From assembly GCA_036785705.1 (NCBI GenBank), contig JAWUZG010000001.1, forward strand, positions 5,022,001 to 5,086,000: a stretch of 64,000 nucleotides of DNA, written 5' to 3'. This document shows positions 1 to 11,200 of this stretch, one piece after another; position 1 is the first letter of the stretch; each line of letters begins with the position of its first letter. The DNA comes from Acanthornis magna. Taxonomy: Eukaryota > Chordata > Aves > Passeriformes > Acanthizidae. The notes under the pieces are model-generated. The model saw nothing but the letters and a program-made list of their open reading frames with translations. It had not been told where the DNA came from and did not search any database. The position numbers and the translations under genes are program-made.

Positions 1-3000
1 TTCTGCTTATTATTTCCATTACATAGTGCTCTAGTGTCTCCTTCTCCCATCTTGGATTCATGCACAAATGGTATGAGGAATTAACTCTCAGGCTCACTTT
101 TCCCACTGACACAAATCTAAATTATTCTCCTAAAACACAAAGGAAAGCAAAGAATGTGTTTACTTTGTCTCTCTTTTATGCAGAGAATATTTCTATGCAG
201 TCACTATTCTAACAGCTAAGAGTAAAATAAAATATTATTGCTATTAGTAAAAATCACCTCTTGACTTCTGGGTATTGCTCTATTTTCCTCTTTTGTATCT
301 CCGCATTGTCTGAAGACCCTGATCTGCGTCACAGGCAGTTAGAGCAGGATATGAAATATATGCAGGGGACATAGCCCTTCACCTCCTGCTAAATTTTGAT
401 CTTAAAAACAATAATGATAAAAAAATCCAGTCTGCATTCCAAAACTGTTGATTTCTCCAGTTATAAGTAATTTTTTCACTTTCCTCTCTGTTTAATCCGC
501 TGTGTCTGGTACCAGCTTCTGTGGTTTTCAGCTACCAATGTGTATTGAGGCTGAACTGGTACGTCCCAAAGTAAAAATCACTGAAACAGCTACTCAGGAG
601 CTGCCTGCACATGCTTCATTTTTTCATGTCCTTCATGATCAAAGCCTGATTTTTCCATCTGAGTAATGTGCTACAATCTTGGTATCAATAAATGTGCACC
701 TTCAGTCACTGCTAGCAAAAGGTGCCCAAAATTACTCAGGCAGGGGAACACACAGCGAAAGGGAAAGGAACCTGACAAGAGATCAAGAACATTATTATCA
801 GCACTGACAGTGGTTTGGCATTTCTCATGTGAGATGTCTGACCACGAATCCATCTGCGGCATCAGTGTTTCTTCCAGAAAGGCCTTTGGATGGGAGAAAG
901 CCATAACCTCAAAATAGGGTTGTCAAGTCCCAAACTTATTCCCTCATTTGGTTCAATAGGAAGGAAAGTTTGATGGTGTTCACAGCGCACTGCAAAATAC
1001 ATACATTTGTTCAATCATTTCTTAACTGAATGTTCTGCTTAATCTTAAAAAAAAAAATCACTCAAAATTGGCTTGTCTCCACTCGGTTTCCAAGAACACC
1101 TTGATTTTTTCACATTACTGTAAATTTTACAAAGTTAACACCCCTCTCTATCCTGATTTTAGCTCCTTATCATATATATTGCTATGGCTCTGTCTTTACT
1201 TCATTGCTTTTTATGTGACATTACAGAACAGCTTGCAAAACATCTGGCATTAAATGGCTTATATTTTGAGGCTATAATTTTGCATGAGGAACTTTTAGAG
1301 ACATTAGTAAGTTTTGGATAAAAGTTATTGTCAGAGTATAGTACTTTGCACTACTATAAGAATATCAGAGAAATTCCCTCATAAAACCAAAATCTTAAAA
1401 AAAATTAGGGAGTTTTTTTTACCTTGCTGGCACAAATGATATTATAACAGAAAGTATTGGTTCCAAATATGCCATAGTTGTAATTTTGCATAAATTTGTT
1501 CTGGTTTTGGAGGAAAGGAGGATGGTATTTTCAACAGCACATACCCACTAAAATCACATCAAATGGTTCAAGGGAGTAAAGTTTTACTGAGCTTGGTGAA
1601 GTTATGCTGATAGATTACTATAGGCTAACAACCAATTCTGGGCACTGTAATAAAACTGAATATAGTTAAATCGTACTGTAGGTAGTGAAAACAGTGTCAC
1701 TGTTTCATAAAACCCATGAAAAAATGTGATGGATAAGTATGCCCTGATGCTACAGTCGTTCCTGGGGTCAGGAAAATGCATGAGCATTACTGTTATGACA
1801 ATATTAAGGATAAATGTGTGGAGAAGCTATTGGAATCAAAATGATGGAATAAAAAGGTTGCACTTACACATGTATTTATTTAACAAATGAAACAGAACTC
1901 TTTATATAAATCTCTGAGAACTTGCAGACTAGTTTGTGCTAAAAGAAAGATTATTTGGACAGAACCAGCTTTCCAGTCTTTTTCATACCCAGAAGAGTCC
2001 CCTCTACCAGAATATGAGACAAGAAAATGTTTATCTAATGTATTTGAGTCTCAGTGGTATGGAAAGACATTTCAATCTTTCCAGACCTCCTGTCTCAAAT
2101 ATGGGTACTATGGCAAATTATACTACTATACTATGGCAAATTATGCAACTTTCCTCACAATTAACACGTAACAACATGAGCTGTTATGTTTAGTTGATAA
2201 AACCAAAGTAATCAAACACAGAGGATTAAAGTCACTGGGCTCATGGCTTTGTGAGGATTCATGACAGCAACATAAAAAACGTTAATGAGCAGCACAGACA
2301 TGGCACATCAAGCACAATAAGTCACCATCTAATCCAAAGTATAATGAAACAGTTCAAGTTTAGAAATAAGTATTGTTACAATATAAGAAAAGAAAATCTT
2401 TTGTTGAGTGTCTCCCTTTTACTTCTCTTTCAAGGTAACTATAGGATACGTTAAATGAAGGATGAGACACAAAATCTTCATATAGAAAGAACAGAAAATA
2501 GGAAAGAATCTTTTAAGCTCGATGATATTTTTCAAACTTTTTTCTCTTCCTTTTTCTTTTGACCAGCCTTAGGCAGGTGCTTTGATCTATATTTCAGTCA
2601 CCAAGGTCCCTTATCAGAGAATACACAAGAAAAGGACAGTGAAAGATACAGATAGAATGACAAATAGAAGTACCTTCAGTCACTACAGAGAGACTTTTCT
2701 GCTCTTCAGAATGAATTCTATCTGGAAACCATATCTGCAATGGGAATGGACCAGAGCCTTGCCCTGAGGGCCTAAAGCAACTCCCACTGATTGCAAAAAG
2801 CTCTTTCTGATATGTAGACTGATCAGTCTGAGATTCTAGAGGATAAAACAATAACATACAATGTTCTGACATTCCTTGGATGCTTCTTTTTCTGCTCCCT
2901 TCCCTTCCTGCACTGAGGGCAGCTTCTCTGCCCCTCTATATGCCTGCTTTCATGTGTGTGTACATCTCTCTGCATTCTAGGAATAACTTTTAGGTGCCCA

Positions 3001-3550
3001 GTGTAAGGCATATAAATCAAACCTACACCTAGCCCAGATGTCTGTCTCTGACAGACCAGGGACAGATGCCCAGGGTAAAAGAACCGCCAGAAAGCCCTTC
3101 CTTCACTGCTCCCGTTTTACAAGCCAGAAACAGAGGTGGTAGCTCAGTATTAGGTCCTCCTCAGTGTATTCTCCTTTTAGACATATGAGGCAGCTTTACC
3201 ACCATGGTAATTTTTAGCGTCAGTAGCTTTCACATTTGTGTAAGGAATTTCTCAAGTTTGATTGCTTTGAACTGTGTGTGACCTCAGGCTCATGTAGCAG
3301 AAGTTGATCCCTCTTCACCTTCTCCTTGTCACCCCTGCTCTGTACCACCTCTTCCCCAGGAGTCCTGGTCCACCTCATTGTTTTTGCACAGCTCTGAACA
3401 GCCACTCTGACCTTTTCTGTGCCTTTCGCACTTCTGGCTGAAACAGAAAAACCAAAAATGCACAAAGAATTGAAGGTGCAAGCATAAGATAGATTTTTAC
3501 ACCGGCATAATGACATTACATTGTTCTCTATTCATTTCCTGATATTTCCT
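1..3550. other. Unique AT-rich sequence, no gene recognised
   Basis: I see no exon, RNA gene or dated repeat in this stretch. Open frames here (up to 98 codons) overlap on opposite strands and lack any family motif, so I treat them as chance. The only local structure is a 16-base direct duplication at 2106-2144, listed separately. Confidence 0.6.
2106..2144 (+). repeat. Short direct duplication (16 identical bases, offset 23)
   Basis: The 16-mer tactatggcaaattat occurs at 2106-2121 and again at 2129-2144, with seven bases between the copies. This looks like a small local duplication by replication slippage, not a named repeat family. Confidence 0.8.
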
Positions 3551-3559
3551 AACATTTTA

Positions 3560-4080
3560 TTTGCTCTTTGACTTCTACTGAATATTGAGTTGATGTTTTT
3601 ATAGAACTAGATATGATATTCCCAATACCTCTCTCTTGAATGATAATAGTCAGCCCAGAGCCCATAATTTTGTAACTAAAGCTTTATTGCTTTTACCTGT
3701 GTAAATTACTTTACATTTATCCATACTGAATTTCATTTTCCATTTTATCTCGCAATCGCTTAGCCTTGTACAGTCTTTTTGCAAATCTTTGCAGTCAGCT
3801 CTCAGTTTTACTAAGCCAAGCAAGTTCATGCCATCAACAAAGTTTGTGTCCTCATTCTCTTCACCTTAGAGACTTCTGCACTTTCCTGGTGTTTTCAAGC
3901 AGCTGATTCAAAGCCATGGTACCAAATAAAGTGAGACAAACTAGTCTTCCCCAGCCCTGCTACTAGAATTATTTGTACTTTATGCTTCCAAAATTTTGCA
4001 TAGCTGGCTATGGGCCATTATCTTCCCATCTATTTTTATCTACTTTTTCACTTCTTTTCCTCATATACGTCCTCCTTATA
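3560..4080 (-). mobile_element. Ancient CR1/L3-type LINE relic, 3' part of the RT ORF
   Basis: Translating the minus strand across 3739-3695 gives MKFSMDKCKVIYTG. This is the conserved W..MKFN..KCKVxHxG-like block that follows the reverse-transcriptase core in CR1/L3 LINEs. Further along the same strand is a degraded counterpart of the DLGV block, readable as FKREVLGIS near 3610-3640. Stops and frame changes show it is long dead. The element continues at 5030-5420 (RT core). High divergence points to an old, probably pre-avian insertion; subfamily not assigned. Confidence 0.55.
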
Positions 4081-5020
4081 GAGCAACTGCATTATTCATC
4101 TCTTTGAACAGGCATAGCATTTTGAGATGGAGTTTGGAATAGATCTATTTCATAGAGAAAACAAAGCTTTCTCAAGAACAAAGTTCAGCTTGAGGGCAGC
4201 TAGCAAACTTGTGTAATGTCGAGCTAAGAAAACAGAGAAATTGTATTGTACGGTTAGCTATCACACTGGATAATGGTGATTAAGGCACATTAATTTTGGT
4301 AGCCAACAATACACACTGGGTGATATGACCAGCAGCAAATCAACCCTAATGGTCTTTCACACCTCCACCTGAGTCAAGAGTAGGTGATTTCAGAGGAAAG
4401 TACAGAATGCAGCTCTCACTCTTGTTTCAGGACCCGTAATGAAAATGCCTTAGTTTCCTTCACACAAGATTTAATTTGGTCATAGTTATTCTCAATTATA
4501 ATTTCTTTGTAAATTTGATCTTGTTTCCTTTTTTTGGTTGGTTTTTATTTTTTTCCTCTGCAGATATTTCTCCAACCTAGAGGCTCAAAGAAAGGACAAA
4601 AAATGCTGTCTAGTGAACCCACATACCACCCTCCCAAAGGAAACTGGCAAGCAGGACATCTGGACAGATATTCAGTGGTACCACTGATGGGTGACTTGAT
4701 GACAAGCACACCACTGTACTTCCAGGTTCATGGAGATGAATTTCCACTCCTTCACAGTTATCTCAGCTCTTAACAATATCCACCTGATTTGCATGTCCAA
4801 CTCACGTGGTTAATTTACTGAGCTTTTCCCTTTTCACACTGTCTATAAATACGCCATCATGTCCTCTAAGCCTTGTTTAAACTTCCTGAAGCACAGTTTC
4901 AACAAACTTCCCACCACAGTCAGCAGCAGATTTCAATGGAGCTGCTCATGAGTATGGACTCTGCGATTTGGCACAGACAAAAAACACTGGTGTGTAGGCT
5001 ACTGCACCTCTAACCTCTTT
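4081..5020. other. Unassigned sequence between two pieces of one LINE relic
   Basis: This stretch separates the RT core (5030-5260) from the MKFN..KCKV block (3695-3739) of the same minus-strand LINE. I would expect roughly 0.5-0.6 kb between those motifs in a CR1-type ORF2, but here the gap is about 1.4 kb. Part of this interval may therefore be a later insertion. I recognise no LTR, SINE or exon in it. An open frame at 4534-4773 follows a pyrimidine-rich AG, but there is no other support for an exon. Confidence 0.35.
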
Positions 5021-5029
5021 TACAGTAAG

Positions 5030-5420
5030 AATAGAATCTTACTCCTTCTCCTTTTTCCCTATCTTCTAGTGAGGTCTTAATCCATGAGAAGTTTTAACTC
5101 TCACTCCATGGTTACCAAGTTTCCCTAACAGTCTCTTGTAAGGGTCTTTACCAAAGGTCTTTTGAAAGCCTGAATAAATTTTATCCACCATTTCTCCCTT
5201 ACTCACTATTTTGTTAATTCTGAATGAGTGTTGGCAGCTTAGAGAGCTATTATTTGCCCCTGAGAAGCCTGAGGCTTTAGTCCTAGCAGGTTGTATACAT
5301 TAACTTAATATATAACTCTATCTTTCATAATTTTCCTGACCATTTTTCCTGCTGCTGAGGTATGTCGTGTGTATCTATAAAAGACAATTGCCTCTGGCAC
5401 TTTATGAAAGATTAACGCAC
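5030..5420 (-). mobile_element. Ancient CR1/L3-type LINE relic, RT core
   Basis: The minus strand across 5184-5151 translates as DKIYSGFQKTF. It aligns with the reverse-transcriptase block normally read as VYLDFSKAFDTV in CR1/L3 ORF2, and is followed by KRLLGKLGNHGVR, which fits the usual LLxKLxxxGI segment. The preceding residues (HSFRINKI-like) fit the G-F-R-x-x-x-S block. The catalytic-region acidic residue of the block is replaced by G, so the copy is non-functional. It pairs with the fragment at 3560-4080 on the same strand. Confidence 0.6.
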
Positions 5421-6151
5421 TTTTGGCTACAACCCAGCTGGCTGTAGTAGCAGGGTTTTATTTCAGATTTTTAACAATAAACTGTGTATCTTTAAACAGC
5501 AATTCAGCTGCTTCATTATTTAGTCCTTCCTAGCTCCTAGACAGCTAAGACACAGCAGTGATGATTAATTACTAGGTAATGTGTTCTGTTATTCCAGTAC
5601 CTTTTCTCCATTTTGTTTTGTGCTCTCAGAGAACATCTCACCCTTGTTTCACGTTGATAATAGCACCTATTTAAGTTATTTTTGTAAACAAGAGTTAAAG
5701 CTCAGTAGCACAAGTCAATGTATTTTTTGCTTATCGCTTAACGTGGAGAAGAATGTGTGTGACTGACACCATGTGAAAAGCAGAGGTAAGCAGAGGGAAA
5801 AAATCAAATAAAAGAAATAAGTCATGTTACTGGTAAGGGCAGATCATTCTCTTTAAGTGTGAGCCAAAAGGTGCCCTGGTAAGCAAGCATAAATTGGATC
5901 TACTTTGAGTCCAATATATATTTGAAGAAAATTGGTATAATTTCACTGAGACAAATGAGAAAGTAGTTTACACAACTTGCAGCTCTGGCTCATTTATTTC
6001 AATGAAATTATTCTGCATTCATGTGGGTGTAACCCAGAATAGCATTTAGTTCACTGTTAAGGTAATAACTTCTCTGCTCCTAATCCTGTGATAGTTGGTA
6101 GCAAAAATAGTCTGTGGGATACTGGCATGAATGAAAGAAGAAAAGGAGAAC
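5421..6151. other. Unique sequence, nothing recognised
   Basis: AT-rich sequence with no motif, repeat or plausible exon that I can support. Confidence 0.55.
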
Positions 6152-6329
6152 AGGAGAGGAGAGGAGAGGAGAGGAGAGGAGAGGAGAGGAGAGGAGAGGA
6201 GAGGAGAGGAGAGGAGAGGAGAGGAGAGGAGAGGAGAGGAGAGGAGAGGAGAGGAGAGGAGAGGAGAGGAGAGGAGAGGAGAGGAGAGGAGAGGAGAGGA
6301 GAGGAGAGGAGAGGAGAGGAGAGGAGAGG
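6152..6329 (+). repeat. Pentanucleotide microsatellite (GAGGA)n, about 35.6 copies
   Basis: 178 bases repeat the unit GAGGA without a single interruption. All purines lie on the plus strand and all pyrimidines on the minus strand, a polypurine-polypyrimidine tract with mirror symmetry. Because five is not a multiple of three, the repeat cycles through all frames every 15 bases without meeting a stop. That alone explains the overlapping 84-124-codon open frames seen on both strands here (RGEER- and SPLLS-type repeats). They are not genes. Perfect purity at this length implies recent expansion and high mutability. Confidence 0.97.
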
Positions 6330-8140
6330 GAATAAAGCTCTCCACATGCAGAGAAGATAGGTTTTGTTATTTATTTCACCAATAGCTAGAAATTTACTTG
6401 AACCTCTCATTCCCATTGTGCCAGGCACCATAGCAACTTAACTGGGGAGAGGCTGTGGAGGCAATAATTTGTTTAGCTCTTTTGCACTCCCCTCCCTCCT
6501 GCCCCCAGCTAAAATGTGCTCTGAGCAGCCAGACAGCCAACTGGGGCTCCTGGGCTGGTCTGGCTGGGAGCAGCACACTCCAGCCTAATTCCTTGTACCC
6601 ACTTCAGTGTTTCTATCATTTCTTTGTGCCAAACACAGCAGAATGCAGCACGAAGATAAAGACAGAGAGACAATACCCTGCTCAAAGTGCTTCCAGCAGA
6701 AGCAGACACCTTCCAAAGAGAGAAATTGAGAGGCAGTCTGTCTGAGCTCTCACTAGAAGAGAAAACTAGAGATAGAAAGTGAATCTGCAGTTCTTGAGAC
6801 CCATATGCCTTTACAATGCGCTTTTTTAACCAAAACACATCAGGTAATAACATGTTTCTTAGTTGGGTGCTGGAATTTTTGAGTATTGCTGCCCCAGGAT
6901 TAATTGCAGCCTTTGGAAATGCTTTGTGCTACCTCTCTGTTACCACTGATGATGATTTGTTTCTGCTTTGCAAGTTTGAGTTGGTTTATTGGAAATTTTA
7001 TGAGGGTAAAAGAGGTTTATGGGAGTAAAGTGGAAGAATTATCACTGTATGTTAAAGGAAGAGTTATTACCACTACTCATAATTGCAGTGGGAAAGATTA
7101 TCACAAGCAAAAGCTCAAGAGGATTACTTGGGATTCAGCAATGTACAGTAAACAATCTTTATCTCTTGCAGAATGTCAGTGCATATTTTACGATATAGTT
7201 GGCACTAGTGATCCATGAAAAAAAATCTGCTGCAATTTAAGTTTAATCATTCTGAATCTTAGAATTAAATTAATATTCAGTTGTCACAAAACTAATGGAA
7301 AAAAAAGCTGCTTAGGAAAGGAACAGGGAAAAGCACTGTAATTTCATTTCAGTCTAATTCCAATTTAAAATCTTTGTATCAGCACCACTTTGGCAAGTTA
7401 TCAGTAGATTCATAAGACTCAGCAGAGCAGTATGAGCATGCAGATAATGGGCAGGAGATCACCAAGAAAACTAGTTTCAAAAGCTTCTGGTTTATGTTAA
7501 ATACTTTTTAAAAATATACAATATATTCCCAAATTCCCTCTATCACAGTCATAAATATCAACTGATTAAATGTTTTTCTTATCTAACAAAAGTACAGATT
7601 CTTTAAACACACTTACAGGCATACACACAGGCACATCTTGTCTACACAGATTAAAGTCAGCACAGCCAGGATTAAAAAAAAAAGGGTAATGAAGATAATA
7701 TAAATGAAACTTATGTGAGGATTTCTTCTGGTAAGAAAAAATAAAGTAACCAGAATGGGGTTATGTGTGACAAAAACATTTTATATTCTTCTGGAAATTA
7801 CTTGGATAATGTGAAGATAGGCAGCATATAATATAGTGAAAAAGATGTAAAAGACCGTGTAAAGAAAACGAGCCTGTCTAGAATGTGATGGAATTACATG
7901 AACTAATATTGGTTTTGCCCTTGGAAATTTATATTCACATTTATAGTTATAAATATAAAATCAGATTTATAAATCAAAAATACCCTGAGATGAATTCTGC
8001 ACCAGCTCTTGTCTTGCTATCCACTTATCGATGGTAGGTTTCAAATCAGCCTCTCCTGGAACTTACGAATATGAGTGATGCCCTGGTTTCTTTTACACCT
8101 TTTAAGTAGCTTTGTTCAGTAACTCTGTGGAGTCATAGCT
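6330..8140. other. Unique sequence, nothing recognised
   Basis: No dated repeat or exon is visible. Open frames at 6455-6745 (plus) and 6509-6853 (minus) overlap each other and have no recognisable domain. Confidence 0.55.
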
Positions 8141-8142
8141 TA

Positions 8143-8200
8143 TGTATAAATAATATATATATATGTAAATAAAAATAAAAAGTATGTATATAAAAACACA
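8143..8200. repeat. AT-rich low-complexity tract
   Basis: A run of TA dinucleotides passes into A-rich sequence with scattered T and G. It is simple sequence of low information. Confidence 0.75.
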
Positions 8201-11200
8201 CAAGAATCTCTGATCAAGATGTCTCCTATTGGAAAGAATTCTTGGTTATTAGAGGAAAAAAAGGACCCCCCCAAGGCAAAATGACATGCTAGTTATACAT
8301 TCCTCCTGGTTTTCAAGTTAAGACAACACTTGTACTATGAGGTTGTTTTGAAGTCACTCTTGTGCAACACAGTTTTGTTAACAGAAATTAGGGCTGGAAT
8401 TACAAAGATGGAAAACTGTGAAAAATAAAAATTGGGGATGTTCTGGATCATTAAAAAGGGTAATTAACATTGTTTTGCAAAAATTATGGAAAGCTCATGC
8501 AAATTGCATCTTATTTTAAATAAACTTGCTATGCATATATACATACTAATTTTGAAAGATGAGTTTTTAATTTTTAGGAAATAAAAAAGTTGGAAAATTA
8601 ATGCTCTCATGTTGATGCATTTATTATGTCTAGGAATTTACTATGTTTAGGAAACTTAGATTCTCCTGTTCAAGGTACAAATCAATCATGGACAAAGCCA
8701 CTTTCCCAAGTGCACCCAGCAACGTATCTCAGGTCTCAGCTGGAGGATCAACTCAGAGATATGCAGATAATCATAGTGCTTGTTAAACCTTCAAGGTCGG
8801 CCAAGTTAACAAAACAACTTAATAGTGATTACAAAAAATATTGTAAAAAAATAGGGCAATCCTAGTAAAGAGAATTAGTGACTGACATACTCTTGAAAGC
8901 AGAGAGATCTAATTTTCCCTCACACATTGCATCTACAACAGAAACAAATCTCGGTATTCAAGATGAGAAGGGAATATGCTGTACCAGTGGAAGGTAATTC
9001 ACACTAACAGCATTGCATCCACACAGATGTTCCAGTGGATCCATAAGAAAACGTTTTTCTTAAAAGACATCTAATATTAATACATACTGACAGTCCCTAA
9101 TACAAGTTCCTGTGCATACTTTTCAGAGGCAATACAACGGCGTGTTCTGCTTTCATTTACAGGTGGTCCAGCATTACTTTCCTGAACTGTAGAAAACTTG
9201 GTTTACATAGAATTAACACTTCAGGTGATACAACACCTCTTTATTTTCTCCTTTTGGTAGATGATGCAGGATGAACAAACCTCTTCCATCTTTTGCCTAG
9301 TATATTTCCAACTTTCAAAGTAACTCTTTGGGAAAAGTCCATTTTCTGATAGGGTTTGGCGTGTGAACCCTGAGAGGCACAGCAGCAAGCACAGAGGGAA
9401 TGAGATCACTCCCAGCCCAAGGCAGTGCCTGACACAGACCATCTCAGCAAGCACATTTCTCCTTTCTGCTGGGAATTTCATTGAAACATTTTGGTTTTAG
9501 CAATACATAACTTCACAACACAGTTCCATCTCTCTGAAATTGGTTCTCCAGTGGCACCATGACTGCAGGGAGTCCATCCTTCAGCAGCTTCTGAGCCTCC
9601 GCTCAGGTGAAAACTGCACTCTACTTCCATCATATTATTAAGTCTTGTCTTACCATGCAACCTCTTTACTTTGACCTTCAAGTCAACCAGAATCATGTGT
9701 CATGACCAAACCATGTGACAACCTTCAATTTACTTAGTCTGGGATTTTCAAAGTGATGGGATGAACTCCGGTGTCAAGCAGGGTCTCCAGCAGCCTCAGC
9801 CTCTGAGGCACTGCTAAGTCTGCTAAGTGGTGTGAAGATACAATTGTGATAATAATAGCACTGCTTAATCTCTATTGAACTAAGGTGTTCTGCTACACTT
9901 TTGACCCCTGCACATTTACACACTTCGTCCTGGCTCCTGAAATGTTTTCAAAAAGGTTGTTTGTTGCTGCAGTGTCCTTGACGTGCACTTCTGGAGGCTG
10001 AGCCAGCGGGTGCTGCAGTGCTTGACAATCTTTAAATGCCTCAATGCTCTTGAATGCCTGATATATTTTGTAGCCTTCCCTCTTTTTGAAGCAGCTTTGA
10101 AAATGGTAAGACATACCCAACAGCAGTTCTAAGGCACTTAATGGCCACTGCTGCACATCAACTTGGCAGCCTCTGTTTGCCAAATGACAAACACAGCCTG
10201 GGTCAGATAAGCTCTGGGTCTCCACGTAACAAACCTGGAGATGAGCAGAGTTGTTTTTTCTCTCTCACAGAGCTGCCGTTGTCATTGCAATGAAAAGCAA
10301 CGATGTTATTCCAGGGTACAGCTTTGTCTTGTCAAGAATGGCAAAGGTGTTTTCACCTATTGTATGTCAAGATGTCTCAGATCCACTTACTCCTTGGCCT
10401 ACATCTTTTCAAAGAGTCTTCCTAGAATAAAAAATTCTCTCTCATCTCTTTGATCGCTACTTTGATCATTTCTTTCATCTCTTAAACAAAGTGACCCATG
10501 CTTTCTGATGTTCAGCTGGACTAACGAAGCTTTTTTAATGATTGTCATTGTCTTTACACATCTCAAGATCTCTGACTGCACTGTCACAGAATATTTCTTC
10601 ATCACCTTGACTTCTATAGATGTTTATGTTCTTTGTAGATACCTTTAACTTCTGCTGTAGTATCTAAGCTGAGGAGGTTCATGGTGTAGGTAATGATCAG
10701 TAGGTACAGATGAAACACTCTTTTAGAGCACTCTGAGGTGCTCTCATTTCATTCACAGCATGTTTGTTGCCCATAAATTCTGCAGTATATCTTCATCAAG
10801 AAATAGATTCAGTGTTGATTGGTCAGGGCAAAGAGGGAATTATAGGCAATATGAATAACAGACAAATGCAAACTAAACTGCGCATTCCACTGTATACCAA
10901 GCAATAATTACTATTTCCTCTCTCCTTTTTATTTCCACTCTTAAAGTGGAAACTGTGACTTTGTACTATTATTTAGAATGTTCTTGCTTGTGAAGGCACC
11001 GGGACCAGAGACTCACTCTGCTAGATTCTGTGTACACACAATTTGTTTAACAGTGTAAATGTTTATGCAATTTTCGGTGACGGAAAGGGATGCACCAGTG
11101 ACAGCTACAATATACAACACAAATGCAGGCAAAAATGCAAAAGTTATATCATGCATATTGTGTAGAATCAAACCACATCATATGAAATGCAGTCTTTTTC

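Noticed and set aside
3134..3175. tRNA A-box-like tagctcagtattagg
   Set aside because: No B box at the right distance and no stem pairing, so neither a tRNA nor a SINE head.
4534..4773. Possible exon after a pyrimidine-rich AG at about 4560
   Set aside because: One acceptor-like site only; no donor, no domain, and the region sits inside a disrupted LINE.
6046..6431. Overlapping 84-124-codon open frames on both strands (ERRGE- and LLSSP-type repeats)
   Set aside because: They are produced entirely by the GAGGA pentanucleotide repeat, which has no stop in any frame.
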